A DNA stretch of 50,656 nucleotides from Condylostoma magnum. Taxonomy: Eukaryota > Ciliophora > Heterotrichea > Heterotrichida > Condylostomatidae. A model generated the notes under the pieces. The model did not search any database and was not told where the DNA came from. It saw only the letters and a program-made list of their open reading frames with translations. Positions 44,101 to 50,656 of the stretch are shown in pieces; the first letter of the stretch is position 1; each line of letters opens with the position of its first letter. The translations under genes were made by a program, and so were the position numbers. The stretch is taken from positions 3,863 through 54,518 of the forward strand of contig CAKKTI010000110.1 in the NCBI GenBank assembly GCA_920105805.1. The letters are read 5' to 3'.

Positions 44101-45526
44101 GAAATTTAATGAAATACAAAATGAGTTAGATGGAACATTTTTCCTTACTGAGGAGTAGAACCAATGAGTTTAAACGTAGAAAATAATGATTGAAGTAAAG
44201 CCAAAGATGTATTATATAAAACCGGCATCTGCAATACGAGGATTTTTATTCGCATTTGCCATGTCTAACCTATTTGACCGTATAATAACCGTAATAATAA
44301 TAATAAATACTTTCACAATGAGCCTTTTCTATTACGGAATGAGTGATAGTTTTGAACAGTTTTTGATTATAAGTAATTATATCTTTGTAGGCTGTTTTAC
44401 TATAGAATTCGGTATAAAAATCATAGGGCTAGGCCCTAAATACTACTATATGAAAAAGTGAAACTAATTTGACTTCTTTATACTAGTGATAAGTTATCTC
44501 ACATTATCAGACAATCAGATGTTTTCCTTCAATGCAACTACTTTACGAGTACTGCGAGTTATGAGGATCTTTAGAATGATAAATGTGTTTAAACGTATAA
44601 AAAGGCTTTTACTGGCCATAAATACCTCAGTTCCTTCCTTGATAAACGTAGGTGCCTTGCTATTTTTACTGTACTTTGTTTATGCAGTAGCAGGAATGTC
44701 CTTATTTGGCAAGCTTAACAGAGGAGAGTATATAAACCAATACGCTAATTTTGAGAGTTTCTACAATTCTATGATTACCCTATTCCGAGCATCTACAGGT
44801 GAAAGTTGAAATGGCATAATGCATGATAGTTCTGGGTATAATTGCAACCAAAGTATTGAAAAGTGCGGAAATGTGTACTATGCTTCTATATACTGAGTAA
44901 GTTTTAACATAATAACATCTTTTCTAGTACTGAATATCTTCATAGCTGTTATAATGGAGAACTATGAGGTGATAGTTGACAAGGAAGGGGAGTTTCAATG
45001 GACTTTGAGCCAGGAGGATATTAAGAATTATTAGTATATTTGGAGTTAATATGCTCCATATGGTGAAGCATTCATTCCCGTGAAGTATCTACAAGGGATT
45101 TTACAAGCACTTAAAATGCCACTAGGATACAATGGCCTTAACCTAACCAAAGGTCAACTATTACGGATCATCTGTGAACTTAAAATTCCATGTATACAAG
45201 GAAAGGTGCATTTTGCCTAGGTCTTATGAAAACTCTCAAGTTTAGTATCAGGAGCTGATTTATCCAATGCTCCTCATATTGACTCCCTCACAAGCATAAA
45301 AAAGGAAATTTCTAGAAGATATCCGGAATTAAACCATTTCTAGAAGACAAATGTTCATTTTTACAGCTGTGGGGAGGAAAATGCAGGGAAGTATCTTGCA
45401 GCGTATATAATTCTACGGGGATGGAGACTGGCCAGGGCAAAACACCAATATCTGTTTTCAACTTGCCCTACGCCAAGATCTACACTAAACGATGTTATTA
45501 CAAAAGCTGTAAAGTTGATTAGATAA
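41183..45526 (+). CDS. Four-domain voltage-gated calcium channel alpha-1 subunit
   Basis: ATG 41183, tandem TAA-TAA at 45524-45529, 1447 residues in one frame. Four repeats of six helices are visible. S4 voltage sensors: VRTIRVLRPLRTV (I), FRAFRILRIFKLAR (II), LRAFRALRPLRMISR (III), LRVLRVMRIFRMINVFKR (IV). Selectivity filters: TLEGW (Glu~293), TGENW (~576), TLEMW (~921) and TGESW (~1207), an EEEE ring typical of Ca2+ channels. The Trp of filters I and IV is TGA. Domain I has a long Cys-rich pore loop (SGCEDFDLGCGN). After IV-S6 lies a cytosolic C-terminus with a conserved-looking EF/IQ-type region (MPLGYNGLNLTKGQLLRIIC). In ciliates such channels sit in the ciliary membrane and drive reversal of ciliary beat. 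The copine gene follows 5 nt after the first stop. Confidence 0.95.
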
Positions 45527-45531
45527 TAAAT

Positions 45532-47307
45532 ATGGATTCATAGTAAAAGTTCATCCTTTGGTTTTCCTGTAAAAATCTTCCAAACTTAGACACTTTTAGT
45601 AAGACAGATGCTTACTTAGAGGTATACAAGGATTAGGACGACAGTTATGAAAAATTGATGAAAACAGAGACTATCTGGGATAATCTTAACCCCATGTTTG
45701 TTAAATGCTTGGAGATTCCTCACTAGGCAGGGAGTTAGTAAGGATTGTATGTTATTGCTTATAATAACAATATAAAAAAGTAAGATGATACTGTAGGATA
45801 ATGTTTTTTCTATCTAGAGGAACTAATATAAGCCCCTAAAATGAGGTTAAAGAGATACTTTTAATTAGGCTAAAATTAATAAATTAGAGGAGAATTGATT
45901 ATATAAGGGGAATGGCACTCAGGCAATTAAGATAAGGTTAGCATGCAAATTTAAGGATTAAATATAGAATAAAATGCAAAACCCTCTAATATTAATCCCT
46001 TCTTTTGAATCTTTAAAAAATTAGCAGGAAAAGAAATCTGTGTCTATAAATCTGAACTGATTAGGAAGAGTCAAGACCCCACTTGGAAAATTTTTAAAAT
46101 CCCCATTTAATATCTATGTAGCAACTAACTAAATAGTTAATTAAAGATAGTTGTAATGAATCATAAAAGCAGCGGTGATCACAAATTAATAGGGGAAACT
46201 TCTGCTAGTTTTTAGTAAATGTTGAGTATACTACACTAAAACATCGAAATTTTAGATTCAGAAAGGCTGCACAAATAATAGAACTACAGCAATTCTGGAT
46301 TTATCATAATATCATAGATACAAATAGATCAAGAGCTAAATTTCAGCTAAATCAAAAATGCATTTTAATTCAAACTTTTTACAGCTATTGATTTCACTGC
46401 TTCAAATGGAAAACAAACAAATTCGGCATCGCTTCATTACTATGATTAACAGAGGCAAAACTAGTACTAATAAGCCATTGAGTAAGTGTCTTAAGTATTA
46501 TAACAGAACTTCAATTTACGTTAAGACTCGAAATTATGGGGTTTTGGGGGGAAATTTGGATAAAGTAAATTTAATAAAATATTATCTCATTGCTACGAAA
46601 TTCCTTTAGATTAGAGTGAAACTAGTCTTGACAGAAAGATATTATAAGGGTATTAATCAGTTTTACACAAGGTGGAGCTAAGTGGGCCAACCTATTTTAA
46701 TTAAATAATGAGGGAAGTTATTTCAAACATACAAGCTGATTTTTAGCTAAGGCAATTGATATACTACATATTACTAATTCTGACTGATGGGTAAATTGAT
46801 GACTATGAACAAACAACATAACAAATTGTATAAGCTAGTCATCTACCCTTATCAATCATCATCATAGGAATTGGGGATGGAACAGAGAATTTTGACTTAA
46901 TGCATTAACTAGACTCCGACGAAGCACTGCTAAAAGATTCTTAGGGAATATAGGCTTAAAGGGATATTGTTTAATTCGTGGAATTTTGTAAGTTTTAGGA
47001 TAATCCAAACTAATTGGCTTAAGAAGTCTTAGATGAAGTCCCCACTTAACTTACTGAATTCGTGGAGAGTAATTAAATTGATCAATTTATTTTGTAATAG
47101 ATGAATAATCCACAATTAATTCAACGTCAAGATAATTCTCCTACTAATCACCAGCGTTTGCATTAAAGAAGATAAACTGTTCAAGGGCCTTAATAGATTT
47201 CTACTGATTATAGTCCTACTGAAGGGAGTGTAATATCTGAGAGTTTTGACCAGCCTGTTGTTATAAGAAGATCAAGAACTATAAGAGATCATTAGAGTAG
47301 TAATTGA
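45532..47307 (+). CDS. Copine (two C2 domains plus von Willebrand A domain)
   Basis: ATG 45532, TGA 47305-47307, 591 residues. C2A (residues ~5-125): WFSCKNLPNLDTFSKTDAYL and WDNLNPMF. C2B (~135-270): KICVYK-like strand EICVYKSELI, KSQDPTWKIFKIP, and NHKSSGDHKLIGE. The copine A-domain (~285-490): FTAIDFTASNG with the MIDAS-type DxTxS, IMREVISNIQAD, ILLILTDGQIDD and IIIIGIGDG. The tail (~500-591) is Gln/Asn-rich. Copines bind phospholipid membranes in a calcium-dependent way and recruit partners. Placement right behind a Ca channel gene is suggestive but probably chance. The Asp set of C2 loops is only partly kept. Confidence 0.92.
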
Positions 47308-47436
47308 TTCATAGTATTTACAAAAATGACTAGTTTTAGAATTTAATTAAAGTATTTTAAACACTTCGTACAAAACTAGTAAAGATCATTTATAATGATA
47401 CAAAGTTTTATAGTAGAGAATGTTTTATATTGAAAA

Positions 47437-47760
47437 ATGTCAGATTAGTATACTTAAACTCTTTCTAAAATATTGCCAATACCAGAAATAGTTATAAATA
47501 CAAAATGAGATAAAGATACAGTAAGAGTTTAAGCTGAAAAGTACTGTAAACCTTTTTGTTGTGTTGTGCAAGGCTGTTTAAACCCGAGAAATCGTTCAGT
47601 ATAAGAAAAAATAAGATGTGAGCAAGCTCCTTTAAACTTAGAACGCTGTGTTAAGGATGTATCACAACATATATAAGAAATAATCACTAAAAAGAAACTT
47701 CAAAAGGATTAGGTTATTAAGGTAAATAAGATATTTAAAACTTGTATACTTAATTTTTAA
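47437..47760 (+). CDS. Twin CX9C (CHCH-type) small protein
   Basis: ATG 47437 (MSDQYTQTLSKIL). Residues ~35-75 hold two CX9C pairs, CKPFCCVVQGC and CEQAPLNLERC, plus two extra adjacent Cys, as in mitochondrial intermembrane-space proteins such as the Cmc/COX assembly factors. The stop is uncertain: TAG at 47710-47712 gives 91 residues; TAA 47758-47760 gives 107. Same frame as copine, from which only ambiguous codons and 129 nt separate it. Exact family not identified. Oxidative folding through Mia40 is expected. Confidence 0.7.
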
Positions 47761-47772
47761 CAATTTTAATAA

Positions 47773-49791
47773 CTAAATAGTGTTTCTCTTTATAAAATCC
47801 TCAACTGTCTTCACCAAGGATAAATTCTATGACAACTCAGCTTACCTCATTAGCGATGTAATATCAAAAGTAGGACAAGGATACCTCTTAATAATTTGCA
47901 TGGCCTCAATCAAATACGAATTCTTAACTAATTCATTAGCAAGTTCCTCATATGCATACATTCTTTTGAACATATCAATTCCTAATTAAAACGCAGCAAA
48001 GCTGTACTATCTGTTCATTTTATTATCTGAAGCAACTAATATTTTAGCGATATCTTTGTTATCTGATATGTGCTGTCTTTGAATAATCGAATACAGTAGA
48101 TCATATTTCTCAAAAAATAAGCAGGCATTTACTAGCAATTGCTCTAGGCTAGGATGCATTTTAATGTCTTACTCTTCAATCTGTCTTATGTACTCTAGAA
48201 AAATTGATATAATATAGCTAAAATTTTAATCTGTCTTTCTAAGTAGTGGGAAAAATATATAATTATGCATATCCGACTATAAAATCACAGTTTCACCATA
48301 AGAAATCTTTACTTCATTGTCTAAAACGTCGAATTTAGGAGCTGCAAAAGAGCTGAAGCCTCTACTTCTACTAAAACTGGCGGAGTGACGATTAAACACA
48401 GATGCAACTCTAGCTCTAGGAACAGAAGGACTTAGCTCTTCATTCTGCATTGCCGCTGTTTAATATATTTGATTGATTTAACCAAATAATATACTGATTT
48501 AAGGAAATGGCAGCTTTTATTTAAGGCATTTTTTCAGGTATTTTAAAGCTAATAATTTGCAGTTAGTTCTTCTCAGTAGAAAAAGTACAATATTAGTACT
48601 TAATTATAAAGAACTCGCAATTTACTTAGGATCTATTAATCACTTATAACATCGACCTTTTTTCACATCTACTACCAAATCACAGTCTATATCAATATAG
48701 TCCTAGAACAGCTTTTGCTCATTATCAATTGCTATATACTCCCATTCAATCATATGGTGTTTGTATATTCTACGCTTATCGTATAAAAGCTCAAGAGACA
48801 CTTCAAAATCATATGTAAACCTCTCTACTTAAATTACTACTGATATCTCTGGAATATTTTTAGTCATATTATGATGAACTACACAGATAAACTAAGGCTC
48901 CTCCTTCAAATCAACAATATAAGTAGCCTAGCATGTTATATTTTAAACTGCTATTATATTATCCAACACTTTTAAATTAAAAACGCCAGGAGGAGTAGTA
49001 ACCTAACAGTCAATAAATCTTGCTTGTAGTTAATTTATCTAATATACTTTCAGTACTCCACTAATACAATTTAAATGAACAAAGCTAGGAACATTATAAA
49101 TTTCAGTTAAAATAACTTTGTGGGGATCATCTTAAGCTTTTTGTTCTGTAATGTTTCTAGAATCAGCTGAGTTAGTTATTCAAAGATCTGTTACGGAGGG
49201 TTGAAGATCCATCATGAACTTTGGCCCTGTGAAAGCTTTAGTGTTTTTCATATAAAATGAGTGAAATTGCCCTAGATTCGGAGGCGAAAGAGAAACAACT
49301 AAAACTCCGGTTTCTGAGGTATATCAATAATGTCCTATATTAACACTGATTTTCTTTATCGATTATATTTTTACCTACTTTTTCTCCTACACACCCATAA
49401 TTTCAATACCCTGAGAAGTTATTATGATTAAAATAGCATCTTAATCTATTCATTATAGCCCTAGTATTTATCTCTTTTAGGGGATCTTTAAAGTTTGGTA
49501 TTTAGTAGATTGAAGACTTGCAACTCACTGATTAAAACTTACAACTTAGTTTTAATGATTACAGAATGCTATATATTAGTCATTTTCATTGAAACTACAA
49601 TGATTTCACTTTTCTCTGTGTAAAATTTACTAGAAATTAGACAAATCGACATATTAATTCAACTCTATCTCATCAACTTTTTGTATGCACACAAGTCCAA
49701 ATTTCTTGAAGATAATATTTCTGTTTTATTTATCATAGAATACCTCGATATTCGCTGAGTGTTACCATTACTACACAACAGCTAATTCCAT
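47773..49791 (-). CDS. RMC1 (Mic1/Bulli), regulator of the MON1-CCZ1 complex
   Basis: ATG 49791-49789, TAG 47775-47773, 672 residues in one frame (human RMC1 657). N-terminal half: beta-propeller-like strands (QWIDQDAILIIITSQGIEIM, ETGVLVVSLSPPNLGQFHSF). C-terminal: the Mic1 domain with KLLALKYLKKCLKQKLPFPQ, then YEELANELVKNSYLIEAMQI and a basic Ser-rich linker between (HSASFSRSRGF). RMC1 is the third subunit of the MON1-CCZ1 Rab7 exchange factor in animals and plants and acts at late endosomes. The match rests on layout, length and the Mic1-like helical end; I rate it good but not certain. Confidence 0.75.
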
Positions 49792-49827
49792 ATTATTAAT
49801 AAAACAACTTTTAAATTCCTAATAAAT

Positions 49828-50175
49828 ATGAGACTACTAGTACATAATTTCCTTATATGTGCACTTCCGGACTGCCAAGGTAACAACTTCCCTTTAATAA
49901 TTCACTCAAATCAGTTAAAGCAAACTCCTTCAGAATTCGACGAAAGCAAAGCTAATGCGTTACTGGGTAAAATAGACTGGCAAGGCTTTGTATAAGGAGC
50001 GAGCAATCTTGAGATTAGTATACCAGAGAATCCCCCATAGGACCAAAGCGAGTTGCAGCAGTTTAGCGCAGCTGTGCTAGACTACCAAGTAGAGCAGGGC
50101 TACCTAGAGTGTCCTAACTGTGCTAAGCAATACCCTATCGAAAATTGCATACCTAATATGCTTATAGAATATTAA
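49828..50175 (+). CDS. TRM112, methyltransferase activator subunit
   Basis: ATG 49828, tandem TAA-TAA at 50173-50178, 115 residues. Family marks: MRLLVHNFLICALPDC at the start, FPLIIH, LLGKIDWQGF, then QGYLECPNCAKQYPIENCIP and PNMLIEY at the end. TRM112 stabilises several methyltransferases acting on tRNA, rRNA, the release factor eRF1 (GGQ Gln methylation) and Bud23. The link to eRF1 is notable in a species with unusual termination. A zinc site is suggested by CPxC plus upstream Cys. The next gene begins 12 nt later in the same frame. Confidence 0.93.
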
Positions 50176-50187
50176 TAATTTTAAACA

Positions 50188-50592
50188 ATGGGATGTTGTA
50201 ATTGTCATAATTTCGATTTCTAAGATCTAGGAGAAATCACTCATAAGGGAAATCCGTAGCAAATGAGTATATGTATTGATAATGTAGAATAAGAGTTTAT
50301 AGATATCAGTTTAAACTCCTCGATGAATGAGTAAGATTGGAAAATTTCTACATTACCGAATAAATAGTTTATAAATACGGCAGCAAGTCGCTCTAGATCT
50401 ATTAGTAATCAAGTGACACCGTAATCTACTAATTTAGAGTCTTTGTTTCTTGCTACTGTATCGTAGTAAAAAACAAGTCCTATGGAAATTTAAAAATAAG
50501 AAAATAGAACCAAACGGCATTTCAGACATATGACCTTTGACAGTATAGATTTAACAAAAACTATATATGAGGCTAATCTAGCTAATATGTAA
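50188..50592 (+). CDS. Lipid-anchored hypothetical protein (MGCC start)
   Basis: ATG 50188; TAA at 50590-50592 gives 134 residues. The start MGCCNCHNFDF predicts N-myristoylation with palmitoylated Cys, so membrane attachment. The rest is Ser/Asn/Gln-rich and disordered (TAASRSRSISNQV), ending HMTFDSIDLTKTIYEANL. No family recognised. The choice of stop rests on the convergent gene whose end lies 6 nt beyond. Confidence 0.5.
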
Positions 50593-50598
50593 AATGTT

Positions 50599-50656
50599 TT
50601 AGTAATTATACCTCTCTAACAACCTTTCCAAATTTTCCCTTTCTTGAGCTATTTTT
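50599..50656 (-). CDS. C-terminal end of a coiled-coil protein, cut by window edge
   Basis: Minus-strand frame reads AQERENLERLLERYNY before TAA at 50601-50599. Heptad-like composition suggests coiled coil. Only about 18 codons are inside the window. Confidence 0.4.
   Translation of the reverse strand, partial: KIAQERENLERLLERYNY

Noticed and set aside
1-50656. Karyorelict code (TGA as only stop, also Trp)
   Set aside because: MORN, sulfurtransferase, Mdm35 and the 18.1-kb gene would run far into neighbours or antisense before any TGA. TAA and TAG clearly end genes here.
1-50656. Blastocrithidia-type code with TAA/TAG as Glu
   Set aside because: Conserved sites in the kinase and the repeat unit NQPxMQ, where TAA/TAG alternate with CAA/CAG, require Gln.
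1-50656. Transposons, virus-derived elements, CRISPR, rRNA
   Set aside because: No integrase, reverse transcriptase, transposase, capsid-like or rRNA sequence was recognised on either strand, and no regularly spaced non-coding repeats were found.

Overview
The window reads as macronuclear-type DNA of a heterotrich ciliate that uses a Condylostoma-like genetic code (NCBI table 28). TAA and TAG are read as Gln and TGA as Trp inside genes, and all three also end genes. In the calcium-dependent protein kinase near 8.1-10.0 kb, conserved kinase positions need TAG=Q (NPQERIT), TAA=Q (KQAL) and TGA=W (HPWF). In the four-domain Ca channel near 41-45.5 kb, the Trp of two selectivity filters is TGA. 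Genes end plainly in TAA (sulfurtransferase, MORN protein), TAG (TIM16, RMC1) or TGA (SDR, seipin, Tctex). Because no codon is always a stop, every frame is open. Genes were therefore recognised from protein family resemblance, start codons and spacing, not from ORF length. The organism assignment is inferred from the code and from ciliate-type gene content.

Layout. At 0-7 kb lie the 3' end of a membrane protein, a coiled-coil gene on the minus strand, and a tandem pair of related genes built from WD40, ankyrin and TRP-like channel parts whose frame changes repeatedly. At 7.0-8.05 kb nothing convincing is seen. At 8-20 kb come the CDPK, a coiled-coil gene with one frame change, an Mdm35/TRIAP1-type protein, a TLDc protein, a MORN/IQ protein, a short-chain dehydrogenase, a peroxisomal-type ABC half transporter, a conserved hypothetical gene with two tiny introns and a small 88-residue gene. 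At 20.5-29 kb: a coiled-coil axonemal-type protein, 3-mercaptopyruvate sulfurtransferase, a CTD-type phosphatase, a small gene, an IQ-CBM48 protein and a 1273-residue coiled-coil protein with a Gln/Asn/Pro repeat tail. At 29-41 kb: a synaptojanin-type Sac/5-phosphatase, an RRM-like protein, seipin, a Tctex light chain, TIM16/PAM16, a protein with a mitochondrial presequence, a coiled-coil protein, a TCAB1/WRAP53-like WD40 protein, two small genes, a small membrane protein and V-ATPase subunit D. At 41-50.7 kb: a four-domain EEEE Ca channel, a copine, a twin CX9C protein, RMC1, TRM112, an MGCC-start protein and the end of a convergent gene.

The DNA is very compact. Same-strand neighbours are often 5-20 nt apart and convergent stop codons 3-7 nt apart, so 3' UTRs must be tiny or overlap the next gene. 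Most genes read in one frame with no intron. The clear exception is the gene at 18.1-19.5 kb, where removing 17-nt and 26-nt GT...TAG introns restores one frame. Themes shared by neighbours are mitochondrial import and intermembrane-space proteins, membrane and lipid traffic (seipin, synaptojanin, copine, RMC1), calcium signalling (CDPK, Ca channel, IQ proteins) and cilia (Tctex, coiled-coil proteins). These are ordinary housekeeping genes side by side; there is no sign of an operon, a mobile element, a virus or a CRISPR array. The most unusual features are the all-ambiguous code with stacked terminal stops, and several +1 frame changes, the narrowest being in V-ATPase subunit D, that coincide with an in-frame ambiguous stop codon.
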